Notes: a model not told the origin generated them from the letters alone. Positions 1 to 11,729 are shown, numbered from the stretch's first letter. The stretch is 64,000 nucleotides of DNA from Heliocidaris erythrogramma (GCA_025617745.1 CM046855.1:18941880-19005879), one strand, 5' to 3'. A program made the numbers and translations.

Positions 1-1221
1 TTGAGGAAAGCTGAGGGGAGTGAGTTTCCAGGCTGTCATGGGAGTCTCTGCTGATTGTAGGCGACACTACATTTGGAGGCATCCGCGATGATGATGAGTT
101 TGATATAGGTGAATGGTTCCTAACTGGATACTGAGGATAGCGAAGGACATCTCTGCCATCACTCAGTGAAACAGCTTTCATAATGTAAGGGCCATTGCTG
201 GTACTCGGTGCTGAATTTCGTAGCTGTCCCCCTTGCAGTAATGTTGACAGCATGGATGAGGATGATAGGGCTCCCTGGGTAGATGGGGGACGAGGAGATG
301 GATTTCCATGAATACTGGAGGTTGAACTACTCACTGATAGCTTGGATACTGGTCTGGAATGAGAAGCTTTCTGTGAGCTATTGCTACTTTCACTGGGAAA
401 ACGATTCCTTGATGAAGACGATGGTGATGCGTTACTTTTAGCCAAAGCTTGCTCTAAGATACTCATTCTAGCAGCTCTCGACTGAGCATTAGAATGGCTT
501 ACCTCAATAGGTGAGGCACAATCGGCTACAGAGTCAGGAGATTGTAGGGATCTTTGTGGGTGTGTCTGGATGTGATCTACATACTCCTCAATTGAATGGC
601 ACCAACGATGACACACATCACAAACGTAAGGGTAATTTCCTGGGTCTGTACCCGAGTCTGGGTGCCTACGTTTCAAATGCTGCACAAGCTCATGAGCTGA
701 TTTAAACTTTATATGGCAAAGGTCACAAGGGAAATTGTCCCACTGATGAGATCGCATGTGCAGGGTCATTCGTCTCTGGCTCTGAAACATGTTACTGCAG
801 AGAGGACATTTGAAAGTAAAGTGCTTAGAGCTATCTCGTGTATGGCGAGTCTTGATGTGTGTTTTCAGCTGATCCTTTCTAGTTGCATTGTATTCACAGA
901 ATGGACACTGAAATGGGCGGCTTCCACTATGAAGGTTCATATGCCTTCGCAAACTAGTTTTCTTTGTGAATGAAGCCTTGCACCAACGACAATCAAATTT
1001 TTTCTTGATACCTCCCATGCTGATTTGCTGCATTGTTGCAGATTCTCCATGAGATAGGACATTATACAGGATTGAAGAGCTGGTACCAGAGTCTGGATCC
1101 TGATCTGCAATGGGGCCCAAAGTGCTTAGGTCTTCAGGTTCAGCATCAAAGGTTGCCTGAATATCATTATTTTCTTCTCCCATGAAGCTGCCCTCTCCAT
1201 CTTGCTCCATATTTACTCTTC
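1..1221 (-). CDS. Zinc-finger gene, exon with five C2H2 fingers
   Basis: The acceptor is TCTACAG|GAAGAG (AG at 1223-1222). The exon stays open for 1221 nt to position 1. Finger-coding sequence covers about 990-560. Positions 1-480 code for a tail rich in Ser, Pro and Asn, so the gene continues outside the window. Confidence 0.88.
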
Positions 1222-1690
1222 CTGTAGATAAATTTTAAAAAAATTGTAAGTTCTATTTCAATTAATTCAGAATCAAAAGGGGGAATACAAATGCATAAAA
1301 CTTCTTGCATATATTCTTGGCTTGAAAAACACAAGTACAGTGAAAATTACAAGTTCTTATGTGCAGTCTATAATTTGCAAAAGTATTATGGTTCTTTAAA
1401 TTTATTCAGATTCAGTTATTTTGAAACATTTGAAACACTGAACTCCTCTTACCATCATCTGGCTCATCCTTCTCCTCGGTAACCATGATGTAGCCTCCAT
1501 TTTCCTCCCCAGGGGATGGGTCATTCTCTACCAAATGTCTGCTTTCATTCTCCCCTCTTGTATCTTCTGTTCCTTGGATATGTATAATATCTCCATCCTC
1601 CCCTGGTTCTACTTCATCTTCAATGAATTCTGCCTTCACATGAAACACGTCCATCAAACCTTTCAGCTCTGAATCGCTGTAGTCTGACAT
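1..1690 (-). CDS. C2H2 zinc-finger protein, 5' part of gene (partial, runs off left edge)
   Basis: Two exons (1690-1453 and 1221-1) join in phase 1 to give about 486 residues, open to the window edge. Seen: an acidic N-terminus (residues 1-150) and five C2H2 fingers at about 157-177, 185-206, 218-238, 245-266 and 280-300. Each has C-x2-C, 12 residues, then H-x3/4-H. A Ser/Pro-rich tail with no recognised domain follows. Fingers 1 and 2 are joined by HSGSRPFQC, a TGEKP-like linker, which suggests DNA binding; a nuclear transcription-factor role is inference. The ATG at 1690 is supported by an in-frame TGA three codons upstream. I cannot assign it to a named family; the finger count may rise beyond the edge. 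The next gene on the same strand lies 12 kb away. Confidence 0.85.
1453..1690 (-). CDS. Zinc-finger gene, first coding exon
   Basis: It begins MSDYSDSELKGLMDVF and is rich in Asp and Glu. The donor is GATG|GTAAGAG (GT at 1452-1451), leaving phase 1. No zinc-binding residues are present. A CCTCAG just upstream of the ATG (about 1716) could be the acceptor of a 5' UTR intron. Confidence 0.85.
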
Positions 1691-1710
1691 TTTCCATCAG
1701 CTTTGCTTGG

Positions 1711-3250
1711 TTACCTGAGGAGGGTATTGTGGTTGAAAACTTATTATAAGAGTATCAGTTATTACAAAGCAGGAATTGAACACTTACATGTACAATCAAT
1801 TTTCTAAACATTAAATAATGAAATAATGGATAGTTCGTACAGTATCAGCAAAAAATGTTCCATTCATAACATTCTTGGAAAAACATAACATAATCTTATG
1901 TTATTAAGGCAAGCATGTTCAGTTCAATCTTGCAGTATATTCTACGGAAATTTTACACAATTCTCCATACTTTGTTCGACACATATACTCTACTTGTCAA
2001 TGTCATTACTGATTACAAATTAGCATTGGACTGCTATTCATTTATTCAGTTTTTGATCCAAATTTCTTTTAAATATCTTGATTCTACATACTTTGAAGTT
2101 CAAATCGCTGAAAAAAAGTACAACAAACAAAATTCAATAATATGCATTTTCGGGTCGATATTGATGTGGAGTCAAATTTTGTTCAACAAAATGGAAGGTT
2201 CCTAAAGCTACGCACATGTAAAAAATGAATGTAAATCTTAATTATGGTGCTGAATGATGTGAATGTTACCCCAATTTCCAAATATCACCAAATATTAAGG
2301 AAAATTACTCATTCTTTTTGCCAATTTTAAATGATATTCTTGTTGCTCAGTTACGCCAAAAGTTTGGCGCATCGAACGTGTTGCATTGCGCGTATTTGCG
2401 GGGTACGTACCCTTATGACCCCTCGCCATACACGAAAATAACAGCTTTTACAGTACACCGTCGCCCCAGAGCAAAAAATTGTCCTCAATTTCACCGTTCA
2501 TCAATTCATCGGTGCACCAGTGTTCGACCGGAGCAAAGCCATCGATACCAGGTTTACAAAATAATCGATATGACTCGAGCCACACCACGATTAGTGGTCA
2601 TATTGACCACTACGCGATATGAATGCAAAAATAGTAGGTATTTTCTGTTCTAAAAGTATGGGGGGAAAATAAGATAAATATTTTAAATACTTCCTTTCAA
2701 ATTCAGCTCTTAGAAATCTCACTCCTACCTCAAATGGTATTTGATATTTGATATTTCCTGCAAAATCCAAAGTCAAAATCATGTCCAAAACCAAAGAAAT
2801 CCCTGCCAATTTTTTTTTTGCGATCGCCAAATCAGCCAATAAAATTTTGTCCACGAAGAAACTCGGTATCGCGTGCGCACATTAATCTCTACAATTGCGC
2901 ACTTTTCCGTGTACGCGATAGGGACCAAATTTTTAAAGACAAAATTCTTTTGGGGAGATGTCTGTGCTCGCGGCAATATGAGTGACTCGAGCTTACATGG
3001 GTTATAGGGTACCTGAGGCCTGAAGAAATAATTTGTGTATAGTTAGCTTACACAAAATCAACCCCAGAAAACTTAACACGACATTAAACGGTGACAGTAT
3101 ACAGAAGGTATCGATTTTTGAAAATAAAATACCCCCCAAAATTAATATGAATAAGACATGAGCAAAGACTAGTCGATCGATCACGATAGCTCATGTAACG
3201 ATATATCGATTCAGGAACGTCTTCACTTTCAATTTTTGATTCAATAAATG
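1711..3250. other. Non-coding stretch, probable 5' intron of the zinc-finger gene
   Basis: AT-rich sequence without a supported exon. A stretch at 2330-2620 is richer in CpG than its surroundings, but its open frame resembles no family I know. The rest shows nothing I can name. Confidence 0.4.
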
Positions 3251-3289
3251 AATGCTCCGACTTAGCTCTATTTTATTTGTAGATTCTTT

Positions 3290-4720
3290 GTAATGCATGC
3301 GCCAAACCAATTTTCTATTCGATTTAAACATTTTTGTGTTGAATACTTGATTCATCTGTTGGTTTGTTCGAGTGGTAGATGCTCCATAAATTATGCGCCA
3401 ACTGAATTTTCAGTTCGATAAAAACAGTTTGCGTTGTTTACTTCATCCATTTGATGTTTTATTTGGGTTGTATATTATCCATTAGTTACGCGCCAAATCA
3501 ACTTCCAATTCGATAAAAAAAAAATTGCGTTGTATACTTCATTCAATTGATGTTTTATTTGGGTTGTATATTATCCCTAAGCTAAGCGCCAAATCAATTT
3601 TCAATTCGGTAAATGTATGTTGCGTCTTATTTCTAATTTATTTGTTGTTTCATTTGGTCTGTAGATTCTATGTAATTTATGCGCCGAACCAATTTTCTAT
3701 TCGATATAAACATTTTGCGTTGTGTACGTCATCCATTTGATGTTTTATTTGGCTTGTAAATTATCCCTAAGTTACGTGCTAACTTATAATTTTCATTTAG
3801 ATAAAAACATTTTGCGTTGTATACTTCATTAATTTCATATTTTATTCCTAAGTTAAGCGGCAAATCAGTTTTTGATTCGATAAATGTATTTTGCGCCTTA
3901 GTTCTGATTGTTTGTTTTATTTGGTAAGTAGATTCTTTGTAAATTTTTGCACCAAACCAATGTTGTATTTGACATAAACGTTTTGTGTTGGATACTTGAT
4001 TCATTTGTCGTTTTATTTGGGTTGTAGTTTCTCTATGAATTACACGCGAACTTATAATTTTCATTTCGATAAACACAGTTTGCGTTGTATACTTCATTTA
4101 TTTCATATTTTATTTGAGTTGTATATTTTCCTAAGTTAAGCGCCAAATCAATTTCAATTCGATATATGTATTTTGCGTCTTATTTCTAATTTATTTATTG
4201 TTTCATTTGGTCAGTAGATTCTTCGTAATTTATGCACCAAACCAAGGTATATTTGACATGAACGTTTTGCGTTGTATACTTCATTCATTTCATATATTAT
4301 TTGGGTTGTATATTATCACTAAGGCGCCAAATCAATTTTCAATTCAATAAATGTATTTTGCGTCTTAGTTCTAATTTGTTTCATTTTGGTTTGTAGATTC
4401 TTTGTAATTAATGCGCCGAACCAAGTTTCTATTCGATATAAACATTTAGCGTTGTATACTTCATTCATTTGTTTTATTTGGGGTATAGAACCCCCCTAAG
4501 TTACGCCCCAAAGCAATTTTTGATTCTTTAAAAACATTCTACGTTGTATGAAGTCATTCATTTGTGGTTTTATTTGAACAAGTAGACTATCCATAAGTTA
4601 CACCCCAAATTAATTTCCAATTCGACAAAAACATTTTGCGTTGTATTCTTCATTTATTTGTTGTTTCATTAGCGTTGAATATTATCTGTAAGTTCCGCCC
4701 CAAATTAATTTTCGAGTGCT
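3290..4720. repeat. Satellite-like array, period about 95 bp, about 15 copies
   Basis: The core gcgccaaatcaattttc plus attcgat recurs at about 3299, 3394, 3490, 3586, 3681, 3776, 3857, 3949, 4044, 4140, 4234, 4323, 4412, 4506, 4600 and 4695. Each copy is followed by a ttgcgttgtatacttcatt-type segment. Copies at 3299, 3681, 3949, 4234 and 4412 form a subtype (gcgccaaacc, preceded by gattctttgtaat), which suggests higher-order units. Divergence rises to the right. Short open frames here are shadows of the repeat. Confidence 0.85.
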
Positions 4721-5163
4721 TGTCAGCCCGGCCCTGCACATAACAGACGACAAAGCGATAATGCCGAACGTGCATGCATAAAACAAACGCATACGCATAG
4801 AAAACTGCTCGCACAGAACTCAACTCGAGTTGAGTTCCGCGAGTCGATCGTTGACGCTAACCTTTATTTTCTTCAAACTCCGTAACCGCTAACCTGTAGA
4901 TTGCCGGGTAAAGTTATTTGGGGTTAATTTTATACATTCTAGGAGTAGTGTAGCCTGTACTATGTAGGCCCTAGGCCCTATATTTTTTTTGGCCTCAGAG
5001 ACCATTTCAATTTTAATAATATTAATAATATTTAATAATACTTATAACGACACGTGTCATGCATGTCCTTCGATTTGATCTTGTTTGGCTTAGTTAATTA
5101 AACTAAAGCCAGGCATTATTACACTAGTACAGTTTGAGTTATCATTTAAAAAAAAAACGGCTA

Positions 5164-5376
5164 TATCGTGGTTGAGGAAACCACTCGATCGTTAGCACGC
5201 AAAAATAAAGTGGAGAGTCTATGGACGGGGAACGAGGAATGGAGGAAACCAATAGTCAATACGTGTAACGGCTAACCTGCTATTTGCTAACGCAATCATG
5301 GCAATGAAGCGCTTCTGCGCGGAGTCAGTGAATCATGGTGAATGGTGGTAAAATATTTATTTCCTCAACCACGATA
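5164..5376. mobile_element. 213-bp MITE with 17-bp inverted ends, TA-flanked
   Basis: The left end tatcgtggttgaggaaa (5164-5180) is the exact reverse complement of the right end at 5360-5376. The outermost TA on each side could be a TA target duplication, as in Tc1/mariner-derived MITEs. No coding capacity is visible. Poly-A runs flank both sides. Confidence 0.75.
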
Positions 5377-5694
5377 ATTAAAAAAAAAAACACTTGTTCA
5401 CTTTCACACAGTGCTGTCTGAACAAAAGTCAAAGCAAAGCAAAGGCAAAGCCTTGCTTGAATTTGAAAAATCTTGTATCAAAAAGACAAAAGTAGAACTA
5501 GAAGTACTTCAAAGTTCAAGTAGTAGAACACAAATTACAATATGTGGGACCGAGCTGAAGCTGTGGCAGCAGACTTTGCATGGCTGCCTACTAGTACTAG
5601 TACGGTATTATAAATGCAAAATCTAATTTGTATTTTGTAATTACACATGAATTACCGGCGTAGTTATCTATCATCAAATGAGAAGAAAACATAC

Positions 5695-5965
5695 CTGAGA
5701 AATTATTCAATGTCCGTGGATTAATAGACTAATGGACACTCGGTGCGAGAAGCTGTAATTTTCGGTCTGTGTTCCCACAGCCATAAGCATGATAAGTGAT
5801 GCTTGATAAGTCAAACAAAATTCGAACAAAGTCACTATATTTTTTAGACCGAAATTTTGTGCTCCGGCGCCGCGCTAGGTAGGCGCTGAGACTACGCTGC
5901 GTCGCGTCCAGTCTGATCTGGCTTTCACGGATCTCCCTGGCCCTCTGACCCATGCCCACAGAGTT
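5695..5965 (-). promoter_or_regulatory. Candidate promoter / 5' UTR exon of the zinc-finger gene
   Basis: A CpG-dense segment (about 5850-5950, with ggcgccgcgc) lies upstream of the gene. It is followed on the minus strand by a good donor, CTCAG|GTATGT (exon end 5695). This would suit a non-coding first exon spliced to about 1710. Nothing in the sequence proves transcription; it is placed by position, CpG content and donor only. Confidence 0.25.
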
Positions 5966-6062
5966 CTGTGCTCTGACCCCGATAACTATAATAGGGGCAT
6001 ATCGGTTTTAAGTTGTCTTGGGAAACTCTTACAGTCTTTATACACTGTTGCTTAAATAGACT

Positions 6063-6561
6063 CATTGGCGGATCCATTTTGACCATAAAAGATCCCCCTA
6101 TGTCGATTCAGGTGCCTCCCTTTCAGAATGAAAACCTTTTTTTTTTTTGCTTGTGTCACCCCCCCCCCACAAACTCCCCCCCCCCAACTGAGCGACTTTT
6201 CGAGAAGCTGGCAAGACCAAAACGGGTCTATACCTTTTCCAAAAGAAAAGTTTTTTCTTTGTATGTTTTATTAAAACAAATCGGAGAATCACATATTTAC
6301 AAAATTCGATAAATTAGAAAAAAACACACAAAAAACAAAAAAATAAATATAGGGAAGGCAGACAAATGGTACCGGGGTATACAGAAATAAAATATGCGGG
6401 CGGCAAAACATTAATTTTGCAGATTAAAGTAGGTCGGGGAATACCCTGAGGACAAAAGCCACGCCACAAGCCAACCAAGCGCCCGAGGTCCAAAAGAAAA
6501 GTTGACAAACCTGCATTTGTGTGCCCCCTCCCCCTTATACTAAATCCTGGATCCGCCCCTG
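6063..6561. mobile_element. Non-autonomous hAT-like element, 499 bp, with 8-bp target duplication
   Basis: The direct repeat aatagact (6055-6062 and 6562-6569) flanks ends that read cattggcggatcca on the left and tggatccgcccctg on the right. These are inverted apart from two bases. An 8-bp duplication and a CA-GGCGG terminus are hAT hallmarks. The interior is C-run and A-rich sequence with no transposase. Open frames inside it are spurious. Confidence 0.85.
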
Positions 6562-6714
6562 AATAGACTATAACAAAGTTTTAAGAAAGCTCTGGCTCCC
6601 TTGGCAGTGAGAAAGCAGGCTTTAGGCACAACTATTCTACTTTGGATCACATTTTTACTTTAAAGACAATTATTGGTATTTTCTTAAGTCGAAAGAAAAA
6701 AACTATTTTTTTTA

Positions 6715-7760
6715 TTTTATACACTATCGTAAAGCTTTTGATTCTGTTAATAGGACCAAACTATGGAAATGTATGATCGCTCGTGGAATTGATGGTAAAA
6801 TCCTGAATGTTATTATTAATCTATATAAGAATGCTAAATCATGTGTGAAGTCGCACTGTGGTCAGCTTTCTCACCTATTCCCCTCCCTTATTGGTGTGAG
6901 ACAAGGCGACAATCTATCAGTGACTATCACCACTTTTATTTGCCATGTACATAAAAGATCTGGAAAGAGAACTTTTGAAAAGATGTAATGGTCTAAAAGT
7001 GATATCGGAACTTTCTTATGAATTATTACAGACCAAGGATACAGTCACCTATTGTAATTTAATTACACTATTATGCTGATGATACTATTATTATGGCTGA
7101 ATCTAAAGATGATTTATAAAGTGCCTTTATAGATACATATACTTATTGTAGCGATAAAGATCTTTCTATTACCACTGCTAAAACTAAAATTATTTTTCAA
7201 GGGGTAAAATAAGGGGGAAAACCCTCCTTTTATTTAGGAAATTCTTGCTTGGAAGTAGTGTATGATTATACATACTTGGGTATATTATAATGGGAGATTA
7301 ATTAAAGATGAGAAAAGATTATATGATCAGGCTAGCAAAGCAATGTACTCCCTATAATTGCTAAATGTAGAAGACTTTTATTGCCTATATTGATATCTAA
7401 CTGAAGTTATTTGATAGCCTTGTACTACCCATTGTTACTTTATATATGGCTGTTAAATTTGGGGCTACTCACAACGTACTTTAGCTGAAAAATTGCACTT
7501 AAAACTTTGTAAAATCATTCTTAATAGTAAAAAATCAACTCCAACGTGCATGGTCCTTGGAGAACTTGGTCGTTATCCAATTATGAATTACATAAAATAT
7601 AGAATGGTTAACTTTGGGTCTAAATTGGTTCAGAAAGATCATTTTTCCACTGCAAATATCTTATTTTTAATATGCAAAATACCCAAGATTTTCAATCAGA
7701 CTGGTTGTCTGCTGTACAAAAAGTGATCACTAACTGCGGTTTTAATGTTTGGCTATCAGT
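6715..7760 (+). pseudogene. Non-LTR retrotransposon reverse-transcriptase fragment, decayed
   Basis: Translation from about 6727 gives RKAFDSVNRTKLW, then GVRQGDNLS (6894-6920), two classic RT blocks of LINEs. After a frameshift the catalytic motif ADDTIIMAESKDDL appears near 7073-7120. Further frames carry LGI-type and C-terminal segments. Stops and frameshifts break every block, so it is dead. The RT resembles jockey/CR1-type elements, but the clade cannot be fixed by eye. No 5' endonuclease was seen. Confidence 0.75.
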
Positions 7761-7779
7761 TCTTCATTCTAAAAGACGG

Positions 7780-8960
7780 GTCACAATCGAGAAAATGGCG
7801 GATCGTCTATGGTCAAAATGCATACTTTTCTTCCAAAAGGCACAAGGGGGCCATGCCCCCCCCCTATTCAGCCACTTTTTAAAAAAAAAGCGAGAGCGAA
7901 AAAGCGGGAGAAGTGAGAGAAAAAGGGTTAAAAAGGCGCTATACAAGCCGTTATCTTTCTCTCAAAATATGCAAAAACGTCAAAGTGAAGGGGGAAATAA
8001 CTCTCCTCTCCCTGCACCAACCCCTGTCACATACAGTGCACTATTGCGTCCTAATAACTGAAAAGCAGTAATGGCGTCGAACTATAACTTTCCGCCTAAA
8101 CAAATTGTTTGTTACAAGCCGTTTTCTTTCTCTTAAATTTGCTAAAACGTCAGAGCTTTCGCGCTTCGCGCGGGAAGGGGGAAACTCCCACTCCCTGCAC
8201 CCATCCCTGTTACAGTGCAATATTACGTCCAAAATAACTGAAAAGCAGTGCAGCCAGGGCGTCGAACTAACATTCCGCCTAAAAAAAGGTGCTAAAACGT
8301 TAGAGCTTTCGCGCTTCGCGCAGGAAGGAGGGAAACTCATCCTTCCTGCACCCGACCCCTGTTACATACCGTGTAATATTGCTCCAAATAATTAAAAAGC
8401 AGTCGGTTTTCCGTCTAAAAGTTTGTTTCTCTCCAATTTGCTAAAATGTCAGAGCTTTCGCGCTTCGCGCGGGGAGGGGGAACCCCCCCCCTGCACCCTT
8501 CCCTGTTGCAGTGCAGTATTACGCCCAAATAACTGAAAAGCAGTCCGGGCGTCGAAAAAACTTTCCGCCTAAAAAAGGTGCTACGAGCCGTTATCTTTAA
8601 GCTTTCTCTCAAATTTGCTATAAATCGCTCTCCGAGCGGGAAGGGGGAAATTCCCCCCTTCCTGAACCCACCCCTGTTACATACAATGCAGTATTGCGTC
8701 CAAATAACTGTAAAGCAGTCCTGACCTCGAAATACCTTTTCCCCTGAGAGAAAGATAACGGCTCGTAGCACCCCTTTTTTTTTAAATTTGCTATAAAACG
8801 TCAGAACTTTCGCGGTTGTGGCGTGCGATCCCCAGACGTAAATAATCATAATTATCTGATTGATAAACGTCTGTAAAAACCCAATTACGCCCACACACAC
8901 ACACACGCTTCGCACGGGAGGGGGAGTCCCCCTCCCTGCACCCACCCCTTGCATGGGGAG
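7780..8960. repeat. GC-rich tandem array, period 141-180 bp, about 5 copies
   Basis: The block ctgaaaagcagt recurs near 8059, 8239, 8393, 8534 and 8709. Each is preceded by a gggaaggggga...ctccctgcaccca segment, and most are also preceded by agctttcgcgcttcgcgcg. Copies carry local dyads such as cgcgcttcgcgcg. A more diverged piece reappears at 8908-8950 after an (AC)n tract. Long open frames across the array are periodic artefacts. Confidence 0.75.
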
Positions 8961-9619
8961 CACGCACCAATTTCGCACTCTTCGCGTGCTCACAACCGCC
9001 CCCAAAAATGACATTCTGGCTGTGCGGTTGGATCCTTCACATCTGGCCCCCCTCCAGTGGGTGTCGATCCCGGGAGGGGGGCGGTAGGGGTATATATCCC
9101 CCAAAAATATGAGGTGGGGTGATGGCCTGTTAATGCACTAAAAATCTAGTTTTTGAAGGTTTGAAATGCGAAAATTTTCGAAAGCTCGGTCGCTCTGTCG
9201 CATAATTGCCTTTCAGGATCTCGTAATTTCGCGCCCCAGTAGGCCTATATATTGTTCTTAAATAGCTTAAAGGGTTCAAAATTTGAAAAAATAAAGATGT
9301 AATTGCTTTGCTCGATATATCATGTATGTGTCATATGACTCCTGCTAAATATTGCGCCCCCGATGTAGGATAAAGTGTATAAAACAGCATTTGCAAAGGT
9401 TCAACTTTTGAAATAAAAATCTCAACTTCAGGTACCCATGCTGAATTTTTTTAAGCCTTTCAGGGTTTTTGTTAGTTTTGCTCGCGATTGTAGAAGTGAG
9501 TGAATAGAAAACCGCTTATCAATGCATAAAATCTGAGCTTCTCTACCGCTCAATTGCAAAATTTCCTGGGTAAAATGCACAAGAAATAACATTTTTTAGG
9601 GTTAAAATTTGAAAAATTT

Positions 9620-9930
9620 TCCGCTCGGTTGCTTTGCTCCCTCGCTGACGTAGATAGGTCGGGGGGGGGGGGGGTGGGGGACTTCATTTTTGCCCCGGGT
9701 GCCATTATCCCTAGATACGCCACTGGCTTCGCTCCCTTGCCGGTCAACCCCCCCCCCCCGATCATGAACACGGTACCCCTGTGGCCCCCCTGTTGAAACA
9801 TCATGGCTACGCCTGTGGAGGGGGGGGGGGGCACTTCCGGCCTGTGCCCCCCCCCCCCTCCACAGGCGTAGCCATGATGTTTCAACAGGGGGCCACAGGG
9901 GTACCGTGTTCATGATCGGGGTCGCCAATG
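9620..9930. repeat. Large hairpin with about 75-bp arms, nested in hAT-type debris
   Basis: The arm at about 9757-9831 is the reverse complement of 9847-9921, with a loop of about 15 bases and long G and C runs next to it. The arms contain ggcgtagcca, and a nearby piece ends ccctagatacgccactg, both typical of hAT termini. The region therefore looks like nested or foldback hAT derivatives. No target duplication was found for the hairpin itself. Confidence 0.75.
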
Positions 9931-11500
9931 TCTTTAACTATTTACATGTATGCTGTTTCTAATACAAGGTTTTATTACCTATGTTCAAATCTAATATTCC
10001 CCCTTTCGGGGGACCAAAGATATTTAAAAGTAGGCCTGCATCTAAACTACAGTATTTGATAGCATGTACACATGTAGGCCCTACTTGCGATTCTTGCCCA
10101 GATGCAGATTATTTAAACTAATTAATGTACTGTAATTTCACTCGTTGCTTTGTTGATGATTATTGACATTTTAATGTTCTTTTGTACAAGTTATATTGTT
10201 TATGTTAAGCCTTTATATCCCCCCCCCCCCCCAAGCCAAAAGGTGTTTTCTTTCAATAAAGTTCAAAGGTCACTAAGTTCAAAGACAAAGTTCTAGTCCA
10301 CTGCCTGGACTGTCTCCGTGATATCGCGCGATCGCGATCTATTACACCCTCAACGCTAACACAATAGCCATACCCCACCGATCTCCACTTTTCAACGGGT
10401 GATTTTGGGGATCGCGCTCTGGGTGGGATATGAGTGTAGAGAAAGAGCAGCGTAGAGGGTGAATAAACCAAATATAAAAAAACCGGATAGAATCTAGACT
10501 ACGGAATCTCTAGCTCTAGCTCTCGGGATACCCCCCCCCCCCCCGCTTTGCCGCCCCTGCTCTCACTGCATCAAACCAAGGAGTAACTCCTTGATCAAAC
10601 AAAATTGAGAAATTTTCACTTCCACGGACAAGAGGGTGGACTTGGAGTAGTCTGGAAGCACAGACCCTAATTTGACACTTTATCAGAAAATCATTGTCTT
10701 TAATACCTACTATAGTGTCAGCGTCAGGAGCAGCTATAGTCTTCAGTGCAGACACTCTTTTACGGCCGACGAGGATTTGTGCCTGCATACTAGACTTGGA
10801 AAGCGCGAGATGCCCATTATGAATGACACATGTACATCAGCCACTCGATAGGAGCCTATAGGGGAAGGACCGAATTTCTTCTTCCATCTTTTTTCCCCTT
10901 CTTCTTCTTCTCTTTCTTTGTGCTTCTTCATCCCCCTGCTTCTTCATTCATTCTTATTTTATCCCCTTTCAAACCTCTACTCTCTTGTAATTACTTTTAT
11001 TCATTTGAGATATATTTCATCTTTATTCAAAAAGTATAAACTATGTATAATGCAATAATAATACGATGGTGTCTGTAATTGTTATGATTATGCTGGTTTA
11101 TCAAATGACGACAAGAATATATTTTACAATGAAGTTTCTTTATCATAGTGTTTTCTGATTTGGAATTCAAGATTCAAGAATAGCCTACTTGCAAATATAA
11201 CAAAAATGAAAATATCAAAATAATTCATCAAACATTGATTTCAAAATATATCATCTCATTGTTTATTTCAGTATTTTCTATAAGTATTATGATTCAACTG
11301 TCTTAAATAGTATTTCACAAATTACAATCCCACAGAAAGAAGAGAGGTAAAAAAACATAAAATAGAAACACATTTATTACAGGACATAGTAAAAAAACAA
11401 AAAAACTACATGTATATTAGTAAACGAAGAAGCTTGACTGGGGAGGAATTTTTAATTTGTAAACAAATCTTTCGGCATATTACTCCCAGTGTTAAAGATC
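9930..11500. other. Intergenic stretch, low-complexity tracts only
   Basis: Holds poly-C runs near 10220 and 10530, a pyrimidine-rich tract at 10870-10985 and AT-rich sequence. No gene, RNA or element was recognised. Confidence 0.4.
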
Positions 11501-11544
11501 GTTTGCTCGATCTGTATAAATGAAAAACACAAGTCAGAAAAAAT

Positions 11545-11616
11545 TGGAACCAGCGGGATTCGAACCTGTCATCTACTGCTTGCCGGGCAGCGACTTAACC
11601 ACCAGGCTATTCTGGT
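11545..11616 (-). tRNA. Mirror tRNA-like sequence on the other arm
   Basis: Exact reverse-complement copy of the unit at 11627-11698, divergent from it and also ending in a T run on its own strand. The same caveats apply: C33 and weak acceptor and T stems. Confidence 0.35.
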
Positions 11617-11626
11617 TTACGGCCAA

Positions 11627-11698
11627 ACCAGAATAGCCTGGTGGTTAAGTCGCTGCCCGGCAAGCAGTAGATGACAGGTTCGAATCCCGCTGGTTCCA
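11627..11698 (+). tRNA. tRNA-like sequence, Ala(GGC)-like anticodon arm, probably not functional
   Basis: B box ggttcgaatcc is perfect and the A box tagcctggtgg is near consensus. The anticodon stem gctgc/gcagt pairs over five bases and its loop places GGC at the anticodon, but position 33 is C rather than U. The T stem has two mismatches, and the acceptor pairs only in a shifted register (aaccag/ctggtt). T6 follows. Best read as a tRNA-derived element head. Confidence 0.35.
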
Positions 11699-11729
11699 AT
11701 TTTTTCTGACTTGTGTTTTTCATTACATG

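Larger units (their letters stand above)
11520..11723. repeat. Perfect palindrome with 99-bp arms made of two tRNA-like sequences
   Basis: The arms 11520-11618 and 11625-11723 are exact reverse complements around a 6-bp spacer. Each arm carries a tRNA-like unit pointing outward, with the B-box word ggttcgaatcc and a following T6 run. Each arm therefore resembles a Pol III unit with terminator. It could be a foldback of a tRNA-derived SINE or of a tRNA pseudogene. Confidence 0.9.

Noticed and set aside
2318..2653. Plus-strand 111-codon frame in CpG-richer sequence
   Set aside because: No domain recognised, alternative start codon, isolated between AT-rich stretches.
3290..4720. Possible CRISPR-like direct repeats
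   Set aside because: Units are diverged, contiguous and in animal DNA; this is a satellite.
5411..5626. Plus-strand frame of 71 codons with a Lys/Glu-rich start
   Set aside because: Vaguely like the tail of Myb/SANT-type transposon proteins, but no conserved motif and no supporting exons.
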